64,000 bases of DNA, taken from Nocardioides salarius (GTDB lineage Bacteria; Actinomycetota; Actinomycetes; Propionibacteriales; Nocardioidaceae). The notes beneath the pieces were generated by a model. It saw only the letters and a program-made list of their open reading frames with translations. It was not told the origin of the DNA and did not search any database. Position numbers and translations under genes: made by a program. Positions 50,814 through 58,144 of the stretch are shown here, piece after piece. Position 1 is the first letter of the stretch. The number at the start of each line of letters is the position of its first letter. The stretch covers positions 310,001-374,000 of the forward strand of contig NZ_JAFBBZ010000001.1 in NCBI RefSeq assembly GCF_016907435.1. The letters are read 5' to 3'.

Positions 50814-50843
50814 GGCTAGTTCCTCGACCTGCGGGTTTTCTTT
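50801..50843 (+). terminator. Original tRNA-Val terminator
   Basis: CCCGCAGGTC (50801-50810) pairs with GACCTGCGGG (50826-50835), inner GAGG/CCTC pairs too, followed by TTTTCTTT. A textbook intrinsic terminator, separated from the tRNA by the 9-kb insertion. Confidence 0.85.
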
Positions 50844-50878
50844 GCGCCGCTAGGTGCGACATTCCAGGCATGGTCCCG

Positions 50879-51574
50879 TCAGTCCTTCGGACGGCGAACG
50901 CTCTCGCGGGCAGCGTCGAGCAGGCGTTGTGCTCGCCCCTGCAGATCGGGCAGGTCCGGATCAAAGTCTGCTACGGCTTCCTTCTTAGCGTCGTCGGCCC
51001 ACTCCTGGAAACGCCTCCGCCTCTTGATGTCGTCGAGGAGGTCTGACGTCGGCATCGTGTTGGGGTCGTACTTCAGAACGTCGAACCACTCCTTCTCGAA
51101 TCGATCCACGCGATTGCCCAAGTAGTCCTTCACACCCGACGAGCGCATCGCCTCAACCAAACCGGTCAACTCGGTTCGGCAACGCGTCGACGCAAACGCC
51201 TCAACGGTCGCCTGGGCATCGGTGAGGGTGTCGAGCCTGCGCGAGAGGTACAAGGCCCACGACTGCCGCGTGTCGTCGGTCAGCGAGTCGTCAGAGTCGA
51301 TCATCACTCGGCACTCCTTGATCACCGCGAACAGGGCCCGGGACTTCTCCTCCCAAACGCGCTCCTCGAAGTCAAGATCGGCCTCGTGGCTTCGCTGGCG
51401 CTCACCGCCGATGAAGTTCGCAGCGAGGGTCCCGAGGGCAACCAGCGCCGAGGCAACGACCGAGACAGTGGCGATGTCCATGCGCCGCAGTCTTTCAGTC
51501 ACCGCCCCGACAAAACGATGGATCCGCGAGCCTTCGTCTGACGCCGCACTGTCGGTGCTTGCAGCTATCGTCAC
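50879..51574 (-). CDS. Unknown single-TM protein with cytoplasmic coiled region
   Basis: 231 aa if the GTG at 51574 is used; ATG 51481 would give 200 aa starting right at the membrane helix (ATVSVVASALVALGTLAANFIG). After the TM come a charged helix (ERQRSHEADLDFEERVWEEKSRALFAVI) and further helices to the end. No domain recognised. It lies between attR and a divergent polytopic membrane gene whose start is only five bases away. Confidence 0.6.
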   Translation of the reverse strand: MTIAASTDSAASDEGSRIHRFVGAVTERLRRMDIATVSVVASALVALGTLAANFIGGERQRSHEADLDFEERVWEEKSRALFAVIKECRVMIDSDDSLTDDTRQSWALYLSRRLDTLTDAQATVEAFASTRCRTELTGLVEAMRSSGVKDYLGNRVDRFEKEWFDVLKYDPNTMPTSDLLDDIKRRRRFQEWADDAKKEAVADFDPDLPDLQGRAQRLLDAARESVRRPKD

Positions 51575-51579
51575 GCACC

Positions 51580-52443
51580 GTGGACAGCATTTTGGAGCAG
51601 TTGACCTCGCGAGATGCCGCCCTGCTCACATGGACCGCTGCGGGGTTGCTCTTGGTCGCATGGTCGATGGTCCGCCGAGGGGACATCGGTCAAAGCGTCG
51701 TCTCGGTGATCCGTGCCTTCTTCGCACCGCGCATCGTCGGCATGGTGGCGCTCGTTGCCGCGTGGCTTGTCCTGGTTGTGTACATCGCGGAGCCCATCGG
51801 CCTTTGGGACTTCTCGCTGATGAAGGACACGATCGTGATCATCGCGATCGGCGCGCTCATGGCGGGATTCAAGGCGCTGGCCGTTATGAACGGTACGGAG
51901 ACCATGCGCGGCGAGGTGCGCTCGGTCGTCACCTTCGTCGTGGTTCTTCAGTTCGTAGCCAACCTGCAGACCTTCCCTTACCTCGTGGAGTTGATCCTCG
52001 TGCCGGTGGCCGTGCTCCTCGGCGGGATGCAGGCAGTGGCGAATCACAGCGACGAGCACCGGGCTGCGCGACCTGTCATCAACGGCGCGATCATCTTGCT
52101 CGGTTGGAGCGTTCTCGTCTGGTCCGTCTACAAAGTCGGAACCTCACTGGGCTCGGCCGAGTGGGAGACGGTCGGGAAGTCGTTTGCGCTGGCATTCTGG
52201 CTGCCCGTCGCACTGCTCCCAGCCATCTACATCGCTGCGCTGGTGATGCAGTACGGCAAGGCCTTCTCGATGATGAAGGTCGTGCGCCCGCCCTCACTCG
52301 GCGCTCGCCTGGACTTCTACTCGCACCACGGGCTGAACCTCAGACGGCTGAGTGCGTTCTCCCGCAGCCGCGGACGCGCACATGAGTACGCCCGGGCGGG
52401 CAGCCGCCAGGGGCGCATGGCGACCCTTCGCGCCCGCCTCTGA
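51580..52443 (+). CDS. Unknown polytopic membrane protein
   Basis: 287 aa from GTG 51580; TTG 51559 is an alternative. About six TMs (around 14-31, 50-70, 80-97, 114-145, 160-178, 195-220) and a basic, Arg-rich C-terminal tail. TATCGT eight bases before the GTG may be a leaderless -10. No family recognised. With the divergent neighbour it may form a membrane pair acquired at this tRNA locus. Confidence 0.6.
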   Translation: MDSILEQLTSRDAALLTWTAAGLLLVAWSMVRRGDIGQSVVSVIRAFFAPRIVGMVALVAAWLVLVVYIAEPIGLWDFSLMKDTIVIIAIGALMAGFKALAVMNGTETMRGEVRSVVTFVVVLQFVANLQTFPYLVELILVPVAVLLGGMQAVANHSDEHRAARPVINGAIILLGWSVLVWSVYKVGTSLGSAEWETVGKSFALAFWLPVALLPAIYIAALVMQYGKAFSMMKVVRPPSLGARLDFYSHHGLNLRRLSAFSRSRGRAHEYARAGSRQGRMATLRARL

Positions 52444-52536
52444 CTGAGATGGACCGCTCGGGCCGGGTGAAGTCGAAGCCCCCGCCGGCCTCGTTCCAGG
52501 TCCGGACCCTCCTCCCACGCCAGGTTCGACGCAGAG

Positions 52537-53847
52537 TCAGCGCCCGTCGAGCTCGAGGGTGCCCCACCGGGTGACGGCGTAGCTGTGCCCGTGGTGGTCG
52601 CGCCAGAGGTAGTCGCCGTGGTCGGTGCGCTGGTAGGTCCAGTGGTCGTCGGTCTTGGCCCGGTGGTGGTGTCGACACAGCGGCGCCAAGTTCTGTGGGT
52701 GGGTCTGGCCGGGTGGGCCGCCGAGGTGGAGCGGGATGTAGGGGGTGATGTGGTCGAGGTCGCAGCGCGGGGAGCCGGTGTCGCAGAACGGGAAGACGCA
52801 GTGGGTGTCGCGGCGGGTGACCAGGTCGCGCATCCACCGGGTCGGGTCGTGGTCGTCGATCGCGTCGACCCGTGCCATGTCGAGGACCGGCAGCACCGTC
52901 ACCGATGCGCCACTCAGCCAGTCGCGGATCTTCGCCACCGTTGCGGGACCGAGCCCGAGCACCTGACCGACCTGCGTCGTGTCGGCCACCAGGTCCTCGC
53001 TGGTGATGTCGATGTTGAGCCGCACCCGCGGTCGCGGTGCACCGAGCCCGTCGAGGACCACGCCGAGCGCCTCGATCTGCCGCACACCCAGGTCGCGCTC
53101 ACTGTCCGTATCGGCGGGGTCGGTGGGGTCGGCGGGCGGGGCGGTGGTGTCGATGATCAGGTCGTGCAGGCGCTGCAGGGTGGGGGTGTCTCCGGTGATG
53201 CCGAGCCACGAGGTGCCAGCCCACTGCCCGCCCTCACCGGGGCGGCGGTGGCGCAGAGTGAGGCCCCACTCGTTGGTGGCGACCTTCACCTCCGCGACCT
53301 CCAACGACGCGGGGTCGTGCAGCGCGATCGCCTCGGCGACCGCCCGGTCGATCCGCGTCGGCCCCACCGAGTCCACGACCGGCGCCAGCACGGCGTCGAC
53401 GTGCGCGGCAGCCTCCGGGGAGAGCCCTTGGGTGGCTTTCGCGACCCGACGTGCGCGCCACAGCGCAACGTCGAGGGACTCCACCCGGGCGTAGATCTTC
53501 GGCAACCGGTGCCGCAGCTCGAGCGCCTCGGCCATCAGGCTGGTCGTCGCCGCCGGCGACATCCGCATCACCGCAGCGAGCTTCTCGGCCGAGAACTCCG
53601 CGACCGCAGGCACCCCTTCCCCGCCGATCCAGGCGTCGCAGTCCCAGACCCGCTCCTGCTCACCCCACGAGAGCCGGCTCTCATCGTCTGCTGCGGGGTT
53701 CAGGTCGCACCAGCGCAGCACCACCCGCAACCGGCGCCGCTCGGCCCTGCGGACCTCCGCCTCGGCCTCGTGGGCGAAGTCGAGCAACCAGTCAGCGTCG
53801 AGGTCGTCGACCTCGAGAGGCTGCCCGTGGCTGTCGGTCTCGATCAT
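52537..53847 (-). CDS. DUF222/HNH endonuclease-domain protein (13E12 type)
   Basis: 436 aa, ATG 53847. DUF222 in the N-terminal two-thirds (LLDFAHEAEAEVRRAERRRLRVVLRW, EFSAEKLAAVMRMSPAATTSLM, LSPEAAAHVDAVLAPVV), then an HNH domain with CVFPFCDTGSPRCDLDHITPYI and NLAPLCRHHHRAKT. This is the 13E12 repeat family of mycobacteria, found in many copies in actinobacterial genomes; function unknown, possibly mobile-element linked. The gene overlaps none of its neighbours. Confidence 0.9.
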   Translation of the reverse strand: MIETDSHGQPLEVDDLDADWLLDFAHEAEAEVRRAERRRLRVVLRWCDLNPAADDESRLSWGEQERVWDCDAWIGGEGVPAVAEFSAEKLAAVMRMSPAATTSLMAEALELRHRLPKIYARVESLDVALWRARRVAKATQGLSPEAAAHVDAVLAPVVDSVGPTRIDRAVAEAIALHDPASLEVAEVKVATNEWGLTLRHRRPGEGGQWAGTSWLGITGDTPTLQRLHDLIIDTTAPPADPTDPADTDSERDLGVRQIEALGVVLDGLGAPRPRVRLNIDITSEDLVADTTQVGQVLGLGPATVAKIRDWLSGASVTVLPVLDMARVDAIDDHDPTRWMRDLVTRRDTHCVFPFCDTGSPRCDLDHITPYIPLHLGGPPGQTHPQNLAPLCRHHHRAKTDDHWTYQRTDHGDYLWRDHHGHSYAVTRWGTLELDGR

Positions 53848-54009
53848 GACCCGATTTTACTCGAACAGATGTTCGACGACAAGGGGTTGTGCACACCTGG
53901 TTCGTCGCTCCAGGGCGCTGTCGGGGCCTGCTGGGCGACCCGGGTGGCAGGGCTGGACCGCTGATCGACCACCGGGGTCTCCGGCGTACGGACGCCCGTT
54001 TGTTTGCGG

Positions 54010-54232
54010 GGTCTCGGCGACGTTCCTCGCTGGCGCTCGTCACTGCTCGACCAACGGAGGATGCGCAGGGCTCCTCGGCCCGCCCGGTCCGACCACTCCC
54101 CGAGGCGCACCGTCCTGACGACCCGTACGCCGCCGTCGGCGTGTCGCGTGAGGGTCGTCAGGACCGTGCCGGAGCCGGGTTCTGACGTACGGGGTCTCGG
54201 CGTCGTTCCTGGCTGGCGCCCGTCACTGCTCG
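54010..54232. repeat. Two more copies of the REP-like 40-bp core
   Basis: 54010-54049 differs from the 13669 copy by one base; 54193-54232 by four. Both lie in the 659-bp gene-free stretch 53848-54506, where no ORF is supportable. The left inverted arm seen at 13591 is not present here. Confidence 0.8.
54109..54167. repeat. 16-bp imperfect inverted repeat
   Basis: 54109-54124 (ACCGTCCTGACGACCC) pairs with 54152-54167 with one mismatch. It sits between the two REP-like cores. Confidence 0.6.
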
Positions 54233-54493
54233 ACCGACGAGGCGTCCGGGGACGTCCAGTCGGGTCGTCTGGACACCTGCCGGATTCACGGCCGAGGTTC
54301 GCCAACAGCCTGCGCGGCCGTCGCGGCCGCGACAGAGTTCGGAGGGACGCCGCCACCTCAGTCCCCCCTGGTGGTCGCGGTCCGAGGCGCAACCCGGCCG
54401 TCTCCGGCGTGTCCCCGCCGGAGACGGGTCAGCCCCGTCCTTCGACACGGATGACCTCATCAGTCACATCCGTCACACAGGCCACAGCTGGGC

Positions 54494-54499
54494 CTACAT
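54494..54499 (+). promoter_or_regulatory. -10 element of a leaderless secreted-protein promoter
   Basis: TACATT, spacer about 7 nt, then GTG 54507; a GTCACA 17 bp upstream may be the -35. Confidence 0.5.
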
Positions 54500-54506
54500 T
54501 CCTCGG

Positions 54507-55028
54507 GTGCACCGACCTTCCCGCCTGTCCGCCGTCGTCGCCACCGCGCTCGCCACGGCCGCCCTCTCGCTGCCCCTGTCGCCGACACCCACCGCCTCGG
54601 CCACCGCGCCCGTGGCCACGGTCCAGGTCAGCGCCGCCGCCGGAACCGCGGACCGCCGCGCGGCGGACGACCGCGACCGGGGCTGGGCGCGCCTGACCAC
54701 CTACCGGCGGGCGGCGCTCGAGGGCTGTCGCCCACCGCGCAAGGACGGCTTCCGCCGCATCGTGCTGCGCCTGCACAACGTCCACGAGAAGCGGCTGCGC
54801 CGAGCCGAGATCAGCTTCAAGGACCGCGCCTACTCCCAGCCGTGGAGCGGCAGCAGCCGCACGCCGTGGGTGCGGCCCGGCCGCGCCGCGCCGCTCGCGC
54901 GGGTCTCCACCACGGGCCGCCTGGTCACCCAGCGGCTGCGGGTGCGGCTGCGCACCCGCCACGACGCGAGCCCGGTGCGCTCGCTGCGGTGGAGCGAGGT
55001 GCCGACCTGCCGACGCGGGCGCCGCTGA
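54507..55028 (+). CDS. Secreted protein of unknown family (paralogue 1)
   Basis: 173 aa, GTG 54507. Signal peptide (SAVVATALATAALSLPLSPTPTASA, cleavage near residue 33), then a basic domain from about 60 to the end: TYRRAALEGCRPP, RLHNVHEKRLRRAEISFKD, WVRPGRAAPLARVSTTGRL, RVRLRTRH, WSEVPTC. The same framework with two conserved Cys recurs in the protein at 55472-55987. Two conserved Cys could form a disulfide. No known family. Confidence 0.75.
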   Translation: MHRPSRLSAVVATALATAALSLPLSPTPTASATAPVATVQVSAAAGTADRRAADDRDRGWARLTTYRRAALEGCRPPRKDGFRRIVLRLHNVHEKRLRRAEISFKDRAYSQPWSGSSRTPWVRPGRAAPLARVSTTGRLVTQRLRVRLRTRHDASPVRSLRWSEVPTCRRGRR

Positions 55029-55031
55029 GCC

Positions 55032-55322
55032 TCACAGCGGCGTGAGGCTCGCGCTCGGCAACCACTCCTGCACCAGGCCCCACGAGCCGGGCCGCACGCG
55101 CGCGGCGTACACGACCAGGCCCTGCCAGCCCTCGGGACCCTGCCGCCACTCCAGCAGCAGGCCGGGGCGCTTCTCGCCCTCCTCGTCGAGCGGGTCGCCC
55201 ACCCAGCAGTGCCGCGCGGGGCACGCCGAGGTCGGCGTACGACGCGCGGGCGCGGCGGGCGGGGCCGGCCGGTCGCTGCGCCGGCGCTCGCCGAGCGGCA
55301 CCCCGCTCCCCCGCTTGTTCAT
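55032..55322 (-). CDS. Conserved small hypothetical protein, 96 aa
   Basis: ATG 55322 (longer reading to 55364 lacks support). Arg/Pro-rich N-terminus, then CPARHCWVGDP, PGLLLEWRQGPEGWQGLVVYAA and LVQEWLPSASLTPL, a pattern I know from actinobacterial hypotheticals. Two Cys near residues 42 and 47. It lies convergent to the first secreted protein and divergent from the second. Confidence 0.65.
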   Translation of the reverse strand: MNKRGSGVPLGERRRSDRPAPPAAPARRTPTSACPARHCWVGDPLDEEGEKRPGLLLEWRQGPEGWQGLVVYAARVRPGSWGLVQEWLPSASLTPL

Positions 55323-55471
55323 CCCGCCGGCCACCCGCCGATCCTCCCACAGGATCGAACGCACGTTCGACCCACGTGTCGATCCGTGCGCGCCCCGCGG
55401 CGTCGGATACGGTCGTGGGGACCCGCACCCGAGCCGACCGAGCCGACCGAGCCGATCAGCGGAGGACCACC

Positions 55472-55987
55472 GTGCCGAGCACCCCCCATCCGTCCCGCGC
55501 GACCACCCGCCGCCCCGTCCTGGGCTCGGTGCTGGTGCCGGTGGCCGTGTCCCTCATGGTCGCCGCCGTGCTGGTCGTGCCGGGCCTGGTCTCCCCCGGC
55601 GACGCCACCGAGGACCGCACCCGCGACCTCGACCGCTCGGCGGCCGGCTCGAAGAGCTGGGACACGATGAAGACCTACAAGCGCGCGAAGCTGCAGGCCT
55701 GCCGCCCGCCCTCGAGCAACGGCTACGCCCACCTGCTGGTGCGGATGAAGAACAAGCACAACACCTCCGAGCGCCGCGCCGAGGTGTGGGTCAAGGACGC
55801 CGCCGCCGGCCCGATGTGGACCTCGTCGGCGCACAGCGGCTGGACGCGCGCGGGCAGGCGGAAGGTCTTCGCCCGCTTCAGCGGCACCGGCGACCTGGCC
55901 AAGCAGAAGGTGCGCGTCAAGATGCGCACCCACAACGGCGCGAAGAAGTTCACCTACTTCAACTGGTCACGCGTGCCCGTCTGCTGA
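55472..55987 (+). CDS. Secreted or membrane-anchored protein of unknown family (paralogue 2)
   Basis: 171 aa from GTG 55472 behind GGAGG. A hydrophobic segment (LGSVLVPVAVSLMVAAVLVVPGLV) acts as signal or anchor. The domain matches the protein at 54507: TYKRAKLQACRPP, MKNKHNTSERRAEVWVKD, WTRAGRRKVFARFSGTGDL, RVKMRTHN, WSRVPVC. The two conserved Cys are in the same places. Function unknown. Confidence 0.75.
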   Translation: MPSTPHPSRATTRRPVLGSVLVPVAVSLMVAAVLVVPGLVSPGDATEDRTRDLDRSAAGSKSWDTMKTYKRAKLQACRPPSSNGYAHLLVRMKNKHNTSERRAEVWVKDAAAGPMWTSSAHSGWTRAGRRKVFARFSGTGDLAKQKVRVKMRTHNGAKKFTYFNWSRVPVC

Positions 55988-56002
55988 CCGGCCTGCGACG
56001 GC

Positions 56003-57103
56003 TCAGTCGTCGTCGGTCGCGGCGTCCTCGTTGTGGGTGCCGGGGCGCGGGGCCCAGGGCAGCTCCTTCGCCGGGCGTACGACGATCAGCCGGTCACCGC
56101 GGGCGAGCTGGCTGACCACCGGGTCGAAGTAGCGGTAGACCTTCTCGTCGCGCACCACCGAGATCACCTGGTCGGGCAGCGACTGGGGCTGGCGGCCCAC
56201 CTCGGTGACCAGCAGCTCGCGCTCGGCCACCTCGAGCCCGTCGCCGTAGCTGAGCAGGTCCTCCATCACGGTGCCCAGCGTCGGGGAGACGCTGGACAGG
56301 CCCAGCAGCCGGCCGACCGCGTCGGAGGAGGTGATGACGGAGTCGGCGCCGGACTGCCGCATCAGCGGCGAGTTCTCGTGCTCGCGCACCGCGGTGACGA
56401 TGTAGGCGTCGGGGTTGAGCTGGCGCACCGTCAGGGTGGCCAGCACGTTGGAGTCGTCGCGGTCGGTGGTGATGATGACCTGCTCGGCGTCGGCGACACC
56501 GGCGCGGCGCAGCACGCCGCGGCGGGTCGCGTCGCCCGAGACGACCGCCAGGCCGTCGGCGTGCGCGTCCTGCATGGCGACCTCGCTGGGGTCGACCACC
56601 ACGATCGCCTCCCGCTCGAGACCGTTGTTGAGCAGGGTCTGCACCGCGCTGCGGCCCTTGGTGCCGTAGCCGATGACGACGACGTGGTGGTCCATGTGCT
56701 TCCTCCAACGGGCCACGCGGAACATCTCGCGACCCTGTGATGCCAGCACCTCGATGGTCGTGCCGATGAGCAGGACCAGGAACGCGATGCGGGCGGGGGT
56801 GATGACGAAGGCGTTGATCAGGCGGGCGGAGTCGGTGACCGGGGAGATGTCGCCGTACCCGGTCGTGCTGAGCGTGACGGTCGTGTAGTAGATCGCGTCG
56901 ATCAGGCTGATGCCCGGGTCGGGTCCGGTGCCGTCGCGGTAGCCGCCGCGGTCGAGGTAGACCAGCAGCACGGTGCCGACGAGGATGGCCAGGGCGGCCA
57001 GCAGCCGCCGGGACAGCTCGAACCAGGGCGACCGGACCGGCTCGGGCAGGGAGATGGTCCCCCGCTCGCGGCCCTCGGTGAGGTCACGGGGCTGCTCGGT
57101 CAC
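56003..57103 (-). CDS. Two-TM potassium channel with TrkA-N (RCK) domain
   Basis: 366 aa, GTG 57103. TM1 at about 33-50, the pore helix and selectivity filter TTGYGD, TM2 (LINAFVITPARIAFLVLLIGTTIEV), then a Rossmann RCK domain (HVVVIGYGTKGRSAVQTLL, VVSGDATRRGVLRRAGV) and a C-terminal TrkA-C-like part. It gates potassium flow in response to a cytosolic ligand. Leaderless promoter TAGGTT overlaps the stop of the BrkB-like gene. Confidence 0.93.
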   Translation of the reverse strand: MTEQPRDLTEGRERGTISLPEPVRSPWFELSRRLLAALAILVGTVLLVYLDRGGYRDGTGPDPGISLIDAIYYTTVTLSTTGYGDISPVTDSARLINAFVITPARIAFLVLLIGTTIEVLASQGREMFRVARWRKHMDHHVVVIGYGTKGRSAVQTLLNNGLEREAIVVVDPSEVAMQDAHADGLAVVSGDATRRGVLRRAGVADAEQVIITTDRDDSNVLATLTVRQLNPDAYIVTAVREHENSPLMRQSGADSVITSSDAVGRLLGLSSVSPTLGTVMEDLLSYGDGLEVAERELLVTEVGRQPQSLPDQVISVVRDEKVYRYFDPVVSQLARGDRLIVVRPAKELPWAPRPGTHNEDAATDDD

Positions 57104-57110
57104 ACGGGCG

Positions 57111-57116
57111 AACCTA
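57111..57116 (-). promoter_or_regulatory. -10 element for the channel gene overlapping the upstream stop codon
   Basis: TAGGTT on the minus strand, 7-nt spacer, GTG 57103. Its TAG is the stop of the YihY/BrkB gene. Confidence 0.55.
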
Positions 57117-58127
57117 CTCGACCGGCTCCTCGAGCGGTGCGAGGCGGTCCCGCGACATGCGGGCCCGGAAGCGCTGCACCAGCTCGAGGCGCGCCCGCGT
57201 GGTGGCCGACTGCGGGAAGACCGTGTCGAACGCGGCGTTGACCGCCGCCCCGATGAGCACGGCCAGGGCGAGCAGGTAGAGCCAGAGCAGTACCGCGATG
57301 GGCGCCGCCAGCGGGCCGTAGATCGAGCGCGACTCGGCGGCGGTCACGGTCAGCACCCAGCGCAGCAGGTAGGAGCCGCCGATCCAGGCCAGCAGCGAGA
57401 AGGTGGCCCCGGGCAGGTTGAAGCTCCAGTTGGTGCGCACCGGCACCGACAGGTGGTAGAGCGTGGCCAGGAAGCAGATGCACACCGCCACCACGACCGG
57501 CCAGTAGAAGGCCATCAGCATGTCGACCCGGTTGGGCAGCACCTGGCGCACCATCGTGGGCCCGGCCACGACCAGCGGGAGCGAGACCACGCCGGTGACC
57601 ATGGCCAGCACGTAGAGCAGGAACGACAGCGCCCGGGTCTTGACGATCCCCCGGTGCCCGCCGAGACCGTGCATCACGGTGATGGTGTCGACGAAGACGT
57701 TGAGCGCGCGCGAGCCCGACCACAGGGCGAGCACGAAGCCCAGGGAGATGACGTCGAAGCGACCGCCCTCCAGGACGTCGTCGATGGTCTTGGCGATGAC
57801 GTCGTCGACGGCTCGCTCGGTGAGCAGGCGCGAGGAGACCTCGAGGATGGCCGCGCGCACGTCCTCGACCTGGGCGGGGGTGAACTGGTCGGAGACGTAG
57901 CCGACGCCGCCGGCCAGCGCGAAGATCAGCGGCGGCACCGAGAGCACCGCGAAGAACGCCGCCTCGGCGGCCAGTCCGGTCACCCGGTAGCGCAGGCACG
58001 AGCCCGCCGTGGTGACCACCAGGCGCCACAGCAGGTGCCCCGCCCGCCGCGCTCGCGCCTCGAGCGTCTCGCGCAGCTGCTCCACCGCCTCGCGCAGCTG
58101 GGAGGTCCCTCCGGTGCCCGAGGCCAT
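57114..58127 (-). CDS. YihY/BrkB-family membrane protein
   Basis: 337 aa, ATG 58127. Six hydrophobic helices in the Virul_fac_BrkB domain, beginning LAAEAAFFAVLSVPPLIFALAG and including WSGSRALNVFVDTITVMHGLGGHRG, and LYLLALAVLIGAAVNAAFD. Often mislabelled ribonuclease BN. Transport role unproven. It starts 17 bp from the divergent acyl-CoA dehydrogenase gene. Confidence 0.92.
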   Translation of the reverse strand: MASGTGGTSQLREAVEQLRETLEARARRAGHLLWRLVVTTAGSCLRYRVTGLAAEAAFFAVLSVPPLIFALAGGVGYVSDQFTPAQVEDVRAAILEVSSRLLTERAVDDVIAKTIDDVLEGGRFDVISLGFVLALWSGSRALNVFVDTITVMHGLGGHRGIVKTRALSFLLYVLAMVTGVVSLPLVVAGPTMVRQVLPNRVDMLMAFYWPVVVAVCICFLATLYHLSVPVRTNWSFNLPGATFSLLAWIGGSYLLRWVLTVTAAESRSIYGPLAAPIAVLLWLYLLALAVLIGAAVNAAFDTVFPQSATTRARLELVQRFRARMSRDRLAPLEEPVE

Positions 58128-58132
58128 GCGCC

Positions 58133-58139
58133 TACGGTA
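58133..58139. promoter_or_regulatory. Symmetric -10 shared by two divergent genes
   Basis: TACGGTA contains TACGGT on the plus strand (6 bp before ATG 58145) and TACCGT on the minus strand (6 bp before ATG 58127). Both fit TANNNT leaderless promoters, so one 7-bp element could serve both directions. Confidence 0.6.
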
Positions 58140-58144
58140 TCCGC

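Noticed and set aside
53848..54506. Small ORFs in the gap after the DUF222 gene
   Set aside because: They are Arg/Pro-rich, lack ribosome sites and cross the REP-like repeats.
57114..58127. Ribonuclease BN annotation for the YihY gene
   Set aside because: The protein is a polytopic BrkB-type membrane protein; the RNase BN label is a historical misassignment.
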